Shown: positions 7,385 to 16,329 of the stretch, piece after piece
How positions within the stretch are numbered: the first letter of the stretch is position 1
Layout: each line of letters starts with the position of its first letter
NCBI RefSeq assembly: GCF_001665575.1
Contig: NZ_LZSU01000004.1
Coordinates: forward strand, 1 to 33,378
Direction: 5' to 3'
DNA from: Mycobacterium sp. 852013-51886_SCH5428379
Lineage (GTDB): Bacteria > Actinomycetota > Actinomycetes > Mycobacteriales > Mycobacteriaceae
Length of the DNA: 33,378 bases
Program-made: the position numbers and the translations under genes
Notes under the pieces: model-generated
What the model was told of the DNA's origin: nothing
Databases searched by the model: none
What the model saw: the letters and a program-made list of their open reading frames with translations, nothing else

Positions 7385-8292
7385 CCTCTGATACCGGGCT
7401 CGCCTGCAGCGACGCGTCGCTGGCGCGCGCCGATCCCATGTACGGCACCGCCTCGGCCGGAAAGCGGTGGCTGCTGCTCGAATTATCCGGCGGTTGGGGG
7501 CCTTCGGCGCTCCTGCAGTCGCCGTCGGTGATCGATCCCGGCCTCGGCCGTTCCATCGTGCGCCGCGTCGAGGCCGCGGGCATGCGGATCGCGGCGATTC
7601 GTCGGCACGGTCGTCGCGACGCCGAGCGGCGGTGGCGGTGGTACATCGCCGAGGCCGAAGCCGGCGCGGAGAGGTTGTACGCCGGCGAGGTGGCCGGTCC
7701 GGCCGACTATCTCGAGTTGGCGCTCGACGGATCCGACGGCGCCGTCACCACCGAACCGGTGGTGGCAATCTGCGCGCACGGGAAGCACGACAGGTGCTGC
7801 GCGGTGCGAGGGCGCGGCGCCACCGCGGCGATCGCCGCGGCGTATCCCGAGATCACCTGGGAGTGTTCCCACCTGGGCGGTGACCGGTTCGCCGCCACGA
7901 TGCTGATCCTGCCGCACGGATTGTGTTATGGGCGTGTCGATTCCACCGACGCCGCAGGTCTGGTCCGGCTGTATCTCGACGGCAGGCTCGACAACGACTT
8001 CCTGCGCGGGCGCACCAGCCTCCCGCACGCCGTGCAGGCCGCACAGCATTTCGCCCGGCAGGCCTACGGCGACGACCGCATCGCCGCCCTGCCGCCGCTT
8101 GCGGTCGACCAGGACGAGGACGGTGTCCGCGTCCTACTGGACGCCGCACCCGGACCCATCGAGGTCGTTCTCGACGTCGGACAGTCCGAACCGCTGCTGT
8201 CGCAGTGTCACGCGAAAGTGCCCGGCCGCGTCCGGATCTTCACGCTGCGTGCATTGCGCATTGGTGAGAGTCCCGAGCACGACGCCCACTAA
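7381..8292 (+). CDS. Sucrase/ferredoxin-like protein (thioredoxin-fold [2Fe-2S] ferredoxin)
   Basis: A 303-residue member of the Suc_Fer-like family. The diagnostic blocks are CAHGKHDRCCAVRG (residues 131-144) and ECSHLGGDRFAAT (161-173), followed by ILPHGLCYGRV. Cys131, Cys139, Cys140 and Cys162 are candidates for [2Fe-2S] ligands; Cys9 is near the N terminus. The family has a thioredoxin-like fold, and its members are presumed electron carriers with no firm pathway. The ATG overlaps the stop of the hydroxylase gene (ATGA), so the two proteins are probably made together. In this setting it may keep the iron of the hydroxylase reduced or carry out a second redox step on the peptide; this is inferred from gene order only. 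Confidence 0.88.
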   Translation: MTSDTGLACSDASLARADPMYGTASAGKRWLLLELSGGWGPSALLQSPSVIDPGLGRSIVRRVEAAGMRIAAIRRHGRRDAERRWRWYIAEAEAGAERLYAGEVAGPADYLELALDGSDGAVTTEPVVAICAHGKHDRCCAVRGRGATAAIAAAYPEITWECSHLGGDRFAATMLILPHGLCYGRVDSTDAAGLVRLYLDGRLDNDFLRGRTSLPHAVQAAQHFARQAYGDDRIAALPPLAVDQDEDGVRVLLDAAPGPIEVVLDVGQSEPLLSQCHAKVPGRVRIFTLRALRIGESPEHDAH

Positions 8293-8358
8293 GCGATCCG
8301 GAAACAGCCCGTACTTGTTATCGTGCCGATCATCCGCGACCGTCGACAGAGGTGGCAC

Positions 8359-9519
8359 GTGCTGGAACCGCTCGGTATCGCCGCCTCGGGACAGGGCGTG
8401 GTCTCGGCATTCCAGCCGGTGGTCCGGCTGCCCGAGGAATCCGTCGTCGGTTACGAGGCGCTCGCGCGTTGGCCGGAACTGAGCGGCGTCACCCCGCAGG
8501 CTGTCAACGGAGCTGTCGAACAGCAGATCCCCGACGGCGCACTGCTTCTCGTCAACTGCGAGCCCGGTGGTGACCACCACGGGATAGCGGCCGATCCGGC
8601 GCTCACCCGTGCCCGGGAACTCTACGACCTCGTCTTCGAGCTGACCGAGCGCAATCTGCTGGCCCATCCGGGGCTGCTGCTGCGCACGGTCACCGAATTG
8701 CGGGACAACGGCGTATCGGTGGCCCTTGACGACGTCGGCAGCCATCCGGCGTCGGCCGCGTTACTCGATGTGCTGCGGCCGGATCTGGTCAAACTCGACA
8801 TGGGCCTGCTGGAACGGCGTCCCGACCGGGAGCAGGCTCGCACCATCGCCGCCGTCCTCGCCTATCACGAGCGCACCGGCGCCACGATCGTGGCGGAGGG
8901 TATCGAGACCGACCAGCAGGTGGAGCAGGCGCTCAGCCTGGGTGCCACGTACGGGCAGGGCTACCGGTTCGGCCGCGCGGTGCTGCGCGTCGACACCCCG
9001 GCCGTCCCGCCGATGCGGCCGCCGGTCGACGTGCTGCCGGCGCCCGCCATGTGCTCACTGTTCGACCTGGTCTCGTCGGGCACAACGATCCGCTCGGCGC
9101 CGCTGGACACGATGGTGGCGCTGTCGCAGCTCATCGGTGAACAGGCCGGGCACGGCCCCGATCCCGCGATCGTGCTGACGGCGATTCAGCGAGACGAGTT
9201 CTACAACGACGGATTGCGGGAGCGCTATCGGGCGATCGCCGAGAACTCCCCGCTGGTCGCGGTATTCGCCGACCGGGCGGCGGCCGACTTCGGCGCCGGG
9301 GTGCGCGGTGTCGCGTTGCGGTCCGACGATCCGCTGAGCGACGAGTGGGTGCTGCTGGCGCTGGGACCGCACTTCGCGGCGGCGCTGGTGACCCGGCTCG
9401 ATGGTGCCCGGCAGAATCCGTGGGCGCGCTGGGACGAGCTGAGGACCGATCTGGCCATCACCTACGACCGCGATCTCGTCGTCCGGCTGGCACGGGATCT
9501 GCTGGCCCGCATCCCCTGA
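8359..9519 (+). CDS. EAL-domain c-di-GMP phosphodiesterase with C-terminal DICT sensor domain
   Basis: A 386-residue protein from the GTG at 8359 (AGAGG about 7 nt upstream); a GTG at 8323 is in frame but has no ribosome site. The EAL domain (about 10-210) keeps the expected metal and catalytic residues: Glu33 (EAL), Asn66, Glu94/Glu97 (FELTE), Asp124-Asp125, Lys145, Glu180 (AEGIE) and Gln200 (GQGYRFGR). Cyclic di-GMP hydrolysis is therefore plausible. The loop after the Asp pair reads VGSHPASA rather than the usual FGTGYSS, which may alter regulation or dimerisation. The C-terminal half fits a DICT domain, a sensor module often joined to cyclic-nucleotide or light/redox signalling proteins. 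It lies 66 nt behind the ferredoxin-like gene and may be a separate unit. Confidence 0.87.
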   Translation: MLEPLGIAASGQGVVSAFQPVVRLPEESVVGYEALARWPELSGVTPQAVNGAVEQQIPDGALLLVNCEPGGDHHGIAADPALTRARELYDLVFELTERNLLAHPGLLLRTVTELRDNGVSVALDDVGSHPASAALLDVLRPDLVKLDMGLLERRPDREQARTIAAVLAYHERTGATIVAEGIETDQQVEQALSLGATYGQGYRFGRAVLRVDTPAVPPMRPPVDVLPAPAMCSLFDLVSSGTTIRSAPLDTMVALSQLIGEQAGHGPDPAIVLTAIQRDEFYNDGLRERYRAIAENSPLVAVFADRAAADFGAGVRGVALRSDDPLSDEWVLLALGPHFAAALVTRLDGARQNPWARWDELRTDLAITYDRDLVVRLARDLLARIP

Positions 9520-9536
9520 CGCGCCAGGACGGACGG

Positions 9537-11009
9537 CTAAGGCCGGTCGGTCAACCCGGCGATCCAGCGCTGCACGCTCTGCGACAACGACTGCGGCACC
9601 CGGTCCGGATCCATCAGATCGTTCTCGGCCAGAACGCTCGCCTCCCCCGCCACCGTCTCTTCGGTGAAACGGCGCAGGGTCTTTCCGTCCGCCTCGCTGC
9701 GCAACGCCTCGATCGCCTCGAGGAATCCGCCATGCTCGCCCATGACCCGCTCGAACTCGTCGGGCGGAACGCCGAGGTGTTCGGCGATCAGCCGGTTGCG
9801 GATCGACGCTACCGCCGTCCGGATGGCCACCGCGTCGTCGGCGCGATCCGCTTCGACGATCACATCGCATTCGCTGTCGAAGCCCATGGACCGGTTGTTC
9901 AGATTCGAGGAACCCACTCGCAGCAGCCGGTCGTCGATCACCATCACCTTGGAGTGCACGTAGATCGGCGTGCCGGCCTCGGCCACCGGCCAGTAGACCC
10001 CCATCCGGTCGTATTGGTCTGCAGCCCAGAGTTTCTGGAGCAGCCGATGTCGGGCGCTGTCCATCGCCTGCTGTTCGAGCCGACTCTCCGAACTCCGGGG
10101 CATGACGACCACGATCTGGGGGCCGTCGTCCTCATGCAGGCGGGCGCACAGCGCATCGGCGATGTCCCGGGACGCCAGGTACTGGTTCTCCAGGTAGATC
10201 ACCTCGCGGGCCGAGGCGATCGCCGCGAGGTTCATCGCCTCGATCTCACGAACCTCCTTGCGGGGGCCGAGTTCGGGCAGGGTGCGGGCGATCCCGACGT
10301 CGAGATCGCGAAGGGTGGGTTCGAGTCCACGCGGCCAGGCGTCGCGGCCCTCCTCAATCGGTTCGAGGGCCTGGCCCGTCGCGGTGCGCCAGCGGTCCCG
10401 GGCCTGCTCGCCGAGCGTGCGGGCCGCGGCCCCGTCCACTGCCACCACCACGTCATGGCGGGGGCCGTAGCTGCGGCCGGCGTTGCGCCGGAAGCGATTC
10501 CGCTCCTCATGGGCCGGGGTGTCCCAGCGGTCGAGGGACAGGTCGATACCGCCGCAGAACGCCACCGCATCGTCGATGACGACAATCTTCTGGTGATGGA
10601 CCGATCCGGTCGGATGAGCACCGTCTATGGCGAAGTGCAACCGCTCGCTGCTCAACCAGTTCAACAGCGCCACCGGGGTCATCTGGCCCCAGATGCCCTG
10701 CAGGACGGGCACCAGCCGCAGATTCGACCTCAGCAGGTAGACGTCGAGATCCCGCCGGACCCGCACCAGCCAACGCAGGAACATCCCGAGCTGATTGGGC
10801 CCGCGCGTGGTCTTGTCGGCGGGTTCGAACAGCATCCGGGTGTCGAAATCCCAGCCGATGAGAACGATCCGGCGATGAGCGCGCAGCATCGCGGATTTGA
10901 CGTGATGGAAGTAGTCCGCGCCGTCGATGACGCACGCGTAGCGGTCGGCGTGCTCGACGCGCCAGCAGGTCTGGCCGGGAACCAGGAGGTATCCGTCGCC
11001 AGCAGACAC
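9537..11009 (-). CDS. Phospholipase D-family protein (two HKD motifs)
   Basis: A 490-residue protein with two complete HxKxxxxD motifs: His139-Lys141-Asp146 (HHQKIVVIDD) and His352-Lys354-Asp359 (HSKVMVIDD), each followed by the GG or GSSN segment seen in cardiolipin synthase and phospholipase D enzymes. It should cleave or transfer phosphatidyl groups. No signal peptide or clear membrane helix is visible at the N terminus, so it is probably cytosolic or peripheral. The start is the least certain part: GTG 11009 is the only good codon before the conserved start of the domain and has no ribosome site. A weak -10-like TAGACA lies 7 nt upstream, as for a leaderless message. It converges with the EAL gene (17-bp gap) and is divergent from the acyltransferase gene. 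Confidence 0.88.
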   Translation of the reverse strand: MSAGDGYLLVPGQTCWRVEHADRYACVIDGADYFHHVKSAMLRAHRRIVLIGWDFDTRMLFEPADKTTRGPNQLGMFLRWLVRVRRDLDVYLLRSNLRLVPVLQGIWGQMTPVALLNWLSSERLHFAIDGAHPTGSVHHQKIVVIDDAVAFCGGIDLSLDRWDTPAHEERNRFRRNAGRSYGPRHDVVVAVDGAAARTLGEQARDRWRTATGQALEPIEEGRDAWPRGLEPTLRDLDVGIARTLPELGPRKEVREIEAMNLAAIASAREVIYLENQYLASRDIADALCARLHEDDGPQIVVVMPRSSESRLEQQAMDSARHRLLQKLWAADQYDRMGVYWPVAEAGTPIYVHSKVMVIDDRLLRVGSSNLNNRSMGFDSECDVIVEADRADDAVAIRTAVASIRNRLIAEHLGVPPDEFERVMGEHGGFLEAIEALRSEADGKTLRRFTEETVAGEASVLAENDLMDPDRVPQSLSQSVQRWIAGLTDRP

Positions 11010-11056
11010 AGCGGTGTGTCTACCACATGCGCACCGGTGGCGGGCCCCGGTTCGGC

Positions 11057-11062
11057 TACCGT
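11057..11062 (+). promoter_or_regulatory. -10 element candidate for leaderless acyltransferase message
   Basis: TACCGT matches the mycobacterial TANNNT -10 pattern and ends 7 nt before the GTG at 11070. That is the spacing expected when transcription begins at the start codon itself. No convincing -35 is seen. Confidence 0.45.
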
Positions 11063-11069
11063 GCCACAG

Positions 11070-12365
11070 GTGAGAGCTTCCTCGCCCCCGCGCGAGTCCG
11101 CACTTGATCTTTACCGGTCCGCGGCGGTGCTGCTGGTGGTGATCGGGCACTGGCTGCTGTCGGTGATGACCTACCGCGACGGCGAGTTCGGCCGCGACAA
11201 CCCGCTGGTGCTGATGCCGTGGACCCAGTGGCTCACCTGGATCTTCCAAGTCGTCCCGGTGTTCTTCGCGGTCGCCGGCTACGCCAGTGCGGTCTCCTGG
11301 TCGCGGCGACCCGACGGCAGCCACGCGCGGCAGGAGTGGGTCCGCAGGCGGGTCGTGCACACCCTCGGCCCGACAGCGGTCTACGCCGTGGTGATCCTCG
11401 GCGTTATCAGCGCGCTCATGATCGCCGGAATCGACGGCGAGGTACTGGAACTCGGCGGCTGGGCCGTGGCGATGCACCTGTGGTTCCTGGCGGTGTACCT
11501 CATGGTGGTCGCGCTGACCCCCGTCGCCGTCGCCGCGCATCGGCGCTGGGGCCTCAAGGTGCCCGCGGTGCTGGCCGCGAGCGTCCTCATCGTCGACGTG
11601 ATCGGCATCAGCAGCGGCCATCCGGAGATCCGGATGGTCAACTACTTCTTCTGCTGGGCGGCGATCTATCAACTCGGCATCGCCTGGCACGGCGGGCTCC
11701 TGTGCCGTCGTCTCCTGCTGGCGCTGTCCGTCGTCGGCGCGCTGGCGCTACCCGCGCTGGTGACGTGGGGCCCATATCCGATCGCGATGATCGGCGTCCC
11801 CGGTGACCGGGTGGAGAACAGCGCCCCCCCGTCGGTGGCGCTGCTCGCGCTGGCCATCACCCAGATCGGTGTGCTGTTCGCCCTCGCGCCCGTCCTGAAC
11901 AGGGTGCTCGCGCGCGGCCGGTGGCCACGGCTGCTCGGCACCGCCAACGACAACGTGATGGCGCTGTACCTGTGGCACATGCTGCCGGTGATCCTGGTGA
12001 CCCTCGTCGGCTATCCCACCGGGCTGCTGCCCCAGCCGCCGCTGGGCTCGGGCGCCTGGTGGCTGGCCCGGCTCGAGTGGGAGCTGGTGCTCGGGGTCGT
12101 CGCCGCGGCGCTGCTGGCACTGATCGCCTGGCGCCGCCGCCTGTTCACCCCACCGATCCGTACGTTCACGGCCCCGGTGCCCGACCGGCTCGCCGAGGCC
12201 GCGCTGTACGTGGGCACCGCGGCGTGTGCGCTGGCGCTGTCACTGCTGTCCTCGGCCGGTTTCGCGCCCGGCGGCCGGTTCCCCGTCCTGGTGACCGTGC
12301 TGTTCTGCGCGGGTGCGCTCCTGGTCGCGGTCCGGCCGCGGGACAGGTCGGCCGTCACGACCTGA
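11070..12365 (+). CDS. Membrane acyltransferase 3 family protein
   Basis: A 431-residue integral membrane protein with about ten hydrophobic segments. The N-terminal sequence LDLYRSAAVLLVVIGHWLL is the hallmark of the acyltransferase-3 family, with Arg16 and His27 as the conserved pair near the active site. Members move acyl groups (often acetyl or succinyl) onto sugars or lipids of the envelope. The acceptor here is unknown. GTG 11070 is preferred because a TANNNT element ends 7 nt upstream; GTG 11061 is the alternative and would add three residues. The divergent neighbour is a phospholipase D-like gene and the downstream neighbour, 28 nt away, is a helicase, so the context gives no clue to substrate. 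Confidence 0.87.
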   Translation: MRASSPPRESALDLYRSAAVLLVVIGHWLLSVMTYRDGEFGRDNPLVLMPWTQWLTWIFQVVPVFFAVAGYASAVSWSRRPDGSHARQEWVRRRVVHTLGPTAVYAVVILGVISALMIAGIDGEVLELGGWAVAMHLWFLAVYLMVVALTPVAVAAHRRWGLKVPAVLAASVLIVDVIGISSGHPEIRMVNYFFCWAAIYQLGIAWHGGLLCRRLLLALSVVGALALPALVTWGPYPIAMIGVPGDRVENSAPPSVALLALAITQIGVLFALAPVLNRVLARGRWPRLLGTANDNVMALYLWHMLPVILVTLVGYPTGLLPQPPLGSGAWWLARLEWELVLGVVAAALLALIAWRRRLFTPPIRTFTAPVPDRLAEAALYVGTAACALALSLLSSAGFAPGGRFPVLVTVLFCAGALLVAVRPRDRSAVTT

Positions 12366-12393
12366 GCGGCCATCAGGCACGCTGGTGGGCACC

Positions 12394-14937
12394 ATGACCT
12401 CCCTCCTGTCCCCGCCCGCGAACACGACCGACCCCGACGAGCTCTTCGCCTCGTTCGCCGCGTGGGCGGAGTCCAACGGCACCACCCTCTATCCGGCGCA
12501 GGAGGAGGCGCTGATCGAACTGGTCAGCGGCTCCAACGTGGTGCTCGCGACACCGACCGGATCGGGTAAGTCACTGGTGGCGACCGGCGCGCAGTACGCC
12601 GCGCTGGCCGCGGACCGGGTCAGCTTCTACACCGCGCCGATCAAAGCGCTGGTCAGCGAAAAGTTCTTCGCACTGTGTGAGGTGTTCGGCGCCGAGAACG
12701 TCGGCATGCTCACCGGCGATGCGGCCGTCAACTCCGATGCACCGATCATCGCGTGCACTGCCGAGGTGCTCGCCAACATCGCGCTGCGGGAGGGCGCGGA
12801 CGCGGACATCGGTCTGGTCGTCATGGACGAGTTCCATTTCTACGGCGACCCGGAACGCGGCTGGGCGTGGCAGGTCCCGCTGCTGGAACTGCCGCGGGCG
12901 CAGTTCCTGCTGATGTCGGCGACCCTGGGTGACGTCACCGCGCTGCGGGCGGACCTCACCCGCCGCACCGGGCGGCCGACGGCGCTGGTGGCCAACGCCG
13001 AACGCCCGGTGCCACTGTTCCACAGCTACGCCACCACGCCGATGCACGAAACGATCCAGGAACTGCTCGACACCCGGCAGGCGCCGATCTACGTCGTGCA
13101 CTTCACGCAGGCTTCTGCGCTGGAGCGGGCTCAGGCACTGATGAGCGTCAACGTCTCCACCAAGGAGGAGAAGGCCGCGATCGCCGCGAACATCGGCGCG
13201 TTCCGCTTTTCGTCGGCCTTCGGCACCACCCTGTCCCGGCTGGTCCGCCACGGCATCGGCGTCCACCACGCGGGCATGCTGCCGAAGTACCGCCGGCTGG
13301 TCGAACAGCTCGCCCAGGCCGGGCTGCTCAAGGTCATCTGCGGGACCGACACCCTCGGCGTCGGGATCAACGTGCCGATCCGCACCGTGGTGTTCTCGGC
13401 GCTGTCCAAGTACGACGGCACCCGCACCCGACTGCTCAACGCACGCGAGTTCCACCAGATCGCCGGGCGCGCGGGCCGCGCGGGCTACGACACCGCGGGC
13501 ACCGTCGTCGTGCAGGCCCCCGACCACGAGGTGGAGAACCTTAAACAGTTCGCCAAGGTCGCCGACGATCCCAAGAAGCGACGGAAGCTGGTGCGGCGCA
13601 AGGCACCCGAGGGCATGGTGCCGTGGGGCCAGGCCACCATGGATCGACTGGTCGCCGCATCGCCGGAACCGTTGACGAGCAACATGCGGGTGTCGACGTC
13701 GATGATCCTCGACGTCGTCGATCGTCCGGGCGATCCGTTCATCGCGATGCGCCGGCTGCTCACCGACAACCACGAACCGCGCAAGAAGCAGCTGCGATTG
13801 ATCCGGGAGGCGGTGGGCATCGCCCGCTCCCTGCTGCAGGCCGGGGTCCTCGAACGGCTCGAGGATTCCCATACGCCCGACGGCACGTTCATTTCCCGTC
13901 GCTCCGCTCGCCCCGTCCGGTACCGGCTGACCGTCGACCTGCCGGCCGATTTCGCCCTGAACCAGCCGCTGTCGACGTTCGCGCTCGCCGCGATCGACCT
14001 GCTGGACGCAGAATCGGAAACCTATGCCTTGGACATCGTCTCGGTCATCGAGGCGACGCTCGAAGATCCGCGCCAGATCCTGTCCGCCCAGCTGAACAAG
14101 GCCCGGGGCGAGGCCGTCGCGCAGATGAAGGCCGACGGAATCGAGTACGACGAGCGCATCGAACTGCTCGACGAGGTCACCTATCCCAAACCGCTCCAGG
14201 AACTCCTCGAGCACGCGTTCGAGGCCTACCTGCAGACCAATCCGTGGGCCGCCGACGCCGGACTGTCGCCGAAGTCGGTGGTACGCGAGATGTGGGAGCG
14301 CGCGTTCACGTTCCGCGAGTACGTCAGCGTCTACGGCCTGACCCGGTCGGAAGGCGCTGTGCTGCGCTATCTCTCGGACACCTTCAAGGCGCTGCGTTCC
14401 GGGGTGCCCGCCGCCGCGCGCACCGAGGAACTCACCGACATCGTCGAATGGCTCGGCGAGCTCGTCCGCCAGGTCGACTCCAGCCTTCTCGACGAATGGG
14501 AGCAACTCACCAGCCCGGACCAGCCGCTCGACGCACCGGTGCAGGTGCCGACCCGGCCCCGTCCGCTCACTGGCAACGAGCGAGCGTTCACCGCGATGGT
14601 GCGCAACGCGCTGTTCCGGCGGGTCGAACTGTTCGCCCGGGAACGCTGGCAGGACCTCGGCGAACTCGACGCCGGATCCGGCTGGACCGCCCAGCGGTGG
14701 CAGGACGTCGGCGACGCGTATTTCGACGAGCACGCAGACGTCAACACCGGAGCCGACGCGCGGGGACCGGCCCTGCTGATCATCGACCGCAAGCCCGACA
14801 CCTGGGCAATCCGGCAGATCCTGGACGATCCGGCGGGCGATCACGACTGGGGGTTCGACGTGGAGGTGGATCTCGCGGCCTCCGACGACGAAGGGGTCGC
14901 GGTGATCCGCGTCGTCGACGCCGGACGTCTCGACTGA
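12394..14937 (+). CDS. Ski2-like DEAD/DEAH helicase with DUF3516 C-terminal region
   Basis: An 847-residue ATP-dependent nucleic acid helicase. Motif I (TPTGSGKS) is at 53-60, motif II is DEFH at 145-148, motif III (SAT) at 175-177 and motif VI (QIAGRAGRAGYD) at about 355-365, so both RecA-like lobes are complete. The remaining 450 residues fit the actinobacterial DUF3516 region, which is known from helicases of this shape. RNA or structured nucleic acid is the likely substrate, by relation to the Ski2/HelY group; no role is proven. The ATG at 12394 follows the acyltransferase stop by 28 nt. Only a weak GGTGGG lies upstream, so an independent leaderless start is possible. Confidence 0.92.
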   Translation: MTSLLSPPANTTDPDELFASFAAWAESNGTTLYPAQEEALIELVSGSNVVLATPTGSGKSLVATGAQYAALAADRVSFYTAPIKALVSEKFFALCEVFGAENVGMLTGDAAVNSDAPIIACTAEVLANIALREGADADIGLVVMDEFHFYGDPERGWAWQVPLLELPRAQFLLMSATLGDVTALRADLTRRTGRPTALVANAERPVPLFHSYATTPMHETIQELLDTRQAPIYVVHFTQASALERAQALMSVNVSTKEEKAAIAANIGAFRFSSAFGTTLSRLVRHGIGVHHAGMLPKYRRLVEQLAQAGLLKVICGTDTLGVGINVPIRTVVFSALSKYDGTRTRLLNAREFHQIAGRAGRAGYDTAGTVVVQAPDHEVENLKQFAKVADDPKKRRKLVRRKAPEGMVPWGQATMDRLVAASPEPLTSNMRVSTSMILDVVDRPGDPFIAMRRLLTDNHEPRKKQLRLIREAVGIARSLLQAGVLERLEDSHTPDGTFISRRSARPVRYRLTVDLPADFALNQPLSTFALAAIDLLDAESETYALDIVSVIEATLEDPRQILSAQLNKARGEAVAQMKADGIEYDERIELLDEVTYPKPLQELLEHAFEAYLQTNPWAADAGLSPKSVVREMWERAFTFREYVSVYGLTRSEGAVLRYLSDTFKALRSGVPAAARTEELTDIVEWLGELVRQVDSSLLDEWEQLTSPDQPLDAPVQVPTRPRPLTGNERAFTAMVRNALFRRVELFARERWQDLGELDAGSGWTAQRWQDVGDAYFDEHADVNTGADARGPALLIIDRKPDTWAIRQILDDPAGDHDWGFDVEVDLAASDDEGVAVIRVVDAGRLD

Positions 14938-14955
14938 AACTGCTGCGCCGCAGGT

Positions 14956-14989
14956 CTGACACGTGTCAGTATCCATTGACGTACGTCAA
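14956..14989. promoter_or_regulatory. Twin palindromic operators before the FMO/EthR-like operon
   Basis: Two perfect 14-bp palindromes, CTGACACGTGTCAG (14956-14969) and TTGACGTACGTCAA (14976-14989), share the form TGAC-N4-GTCA. Their centres are 20 bp apart, close to two helical turns, so two dimers could sit on the same DNA face. They lie 15-48 bp before the monooxygenase ATG, ending just before its GGAGGAG ribosome site. The TetR protein encoded second in the operon is the obvious candidate ligand. Confidence 0.75.
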
Positions 14990-15003
14990 ATGGAGGAGCG
15001 CCG

Positions 15004-16329
15004 ATGGCCGCAACCCTGCCTCGAACCGCCGTCATCGGCGCCGGTATCAGCGGTCTGACCGCGAGCAAGATGCTCAAGGACTACCGGGTGCCCTACACCG
15101 TCTTCGAGTCCTCCGACCGTATCGGCGGCAACTGGGCGTTCGGCAACCCCAACGGCCACAGCAGCGCCTACCGGTCGCTGCACATCGACACCTCCAAACA
15201 CCGCCTGGCGTTCAAGGACTTTCCGATCCCCGAGCACTTCCCGTCCTTTCCGCATCACAGCGACATCAAGGCCTACCTCGACGCCTACGCCGAGACGTTC
15301 GGCCTACTCGACCAGATCGAGTTCGGCAACGGCGTCGTACACGCCGCCCGAAAGCCGAGTGGGCGCTGGGACATCGAGGATCAGGCCGGCCGGCACCGGG
15401 AGTTCGATCTGCTCGTCGTCGCCAACGGACACCACTGGGATCCGCGGATGGCCGAGTTCCCCGGCACCTTCACCGGCGAGACGATCCACTCGCACCACTA
15501 TGTGGATCCGCAGACCCCGCTGACGCTGACCGGTAAACGGATCCTGGTGGTGGGTCTGGGCAACAGCGCCGCCGACATCACCGTCGAGCTGTCGTCGAAG
15601 GCCCTGCAGAACCGGGTGACGCTGTCCACTCGGTCCAGCGCGTGGATCGTCCCGAAGTACATCGCGGGCCGACCCGGTGACAAGTTCTTCCGCACCACGC
15701 CCTATCTGCCACTGTCGTGGCAGCGCAAGGCGATTCAGGCCATCGCGCCGATGCTGGGCACCGATCCCACGCTCTACGGCCTGCCCGCGCCCAACCACAA
15801 ACTCTTCGAGGCCCACCCCACCCAATCGGTGGAACTGCCGCTTCGGCTCGGCTCGGGGGACGTCATCCCCAAACCGAACGTCACCCGGTTGGACGGCAGC
15901 ACCGTGCACTTCGAGGACGGTTCCAGCGACGAGTTCGACGCCATCGTCTACGCCACCGGCTACAACATCACCTTCCCGTTCTTCGACCCCGGCTTCCTCA
16001 GCGCACCGGACAACCAAATCCGGTTGTACAAGCGGATGTTCGTGCCCGGTATCGACAATCTGGTCCTCATCGGTTTCGCACAGGCGGTGCCGACGCTGTT
16101 CCCGTTCGTGGAGTGCCAGTCGCGGGTGCTCGCGGCCTATGCGGTCGGCCGGTACGCGCTGCCCCCGGCCGCGGAGATGGACCGCGTCATCGACGCCGAC
16201 CAGGATCTGCACGCGGGCCACTGCGTCGACCGGCCACGCCACACCCAGCAGATCGACTATTTCTACTACGAGCACGACATCGCCCGCCGCGAACTGCCTG
16301 CCGGGCTCGCCCGCGCGGTCCCGGCATGA
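15004..16329 (+). CDS. FMO-type flavin-containing monooxygenase
   Basis: A 441-residue FAD/NADPH monooxygenase. The FAD motif GAGISG is at 12-17, GGNW at 41-44, the FMO fingerprint FxGxxxHxxxY runs from Phe156 through His162 to Tyr166, the NADPH motif GLGNSA is at 184-189 and ATGY at 317-320. It should oxygenate a soft nucleophile or a carbonyl compound; the family also contains MymA and EthA-type enzymes of mycobacteria, but a specific substrate cannot be read. The ribosome site GGAGGAG lies 5-6 nt before the ATG. The twin palindromes just upstream and the EthR-like repressor gene that overlaps its end (ATGA) suggest the enzyme is induced by a small ligand. Confidence 0.93.
   Translation: MAATLPRTAVIGAGISGLTASKMLKDYRVPYTVFESSDRIGGNWAFGNPNGHSSAYRSLHIDTSKHRLAFKDFPIPEHFPSFPHHSDIKAYLDAYAETFGLLDQIEFGNGVVHAARKPSGRWDIEDQAGRHREFDLLVVANGHHWDPRMAEFPGTFTGETIHSHHYVDPQTPLTLTGKRILVVGLGNSAADITVELSSKALQNRVTLSTRSSAWIVPKYIAGRPGDKFFRTTPYLPLSWQRKAIQAIAPMLGTDPTLYGLPAPNHKLFEAHPTQSVELPLRLGSGDVIPKPNVTRLDGSTVHFEDGSSDEFDAIVYATGYNITFPFFDPGFLSAPDNQIRLYKRMFVPGIDNLVLIGFAQAVPTLFPFVECQSRVLAAYAVGRYALPPAAEMDRVIDADQDLHAGHCVDRPRHTQQIDYFYYEHDIARRELPAGLARAVPA

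Noticed and set aside
9345..11069. Long upstream extension of the acyltransferase frame
   Set aside because: The extension runs antisense through the phospholipase D-like gene, has no domain, and the real protein begins at 11070 with the family N terminus.
13623..15536. 637-codon plus-strand frame across the helicase and FMO genes
   Set aside because: It crosses the twin-palindrome promoter and two genes with complete motifs in other frames; its composition is typical of a GC-rich shadow frame.
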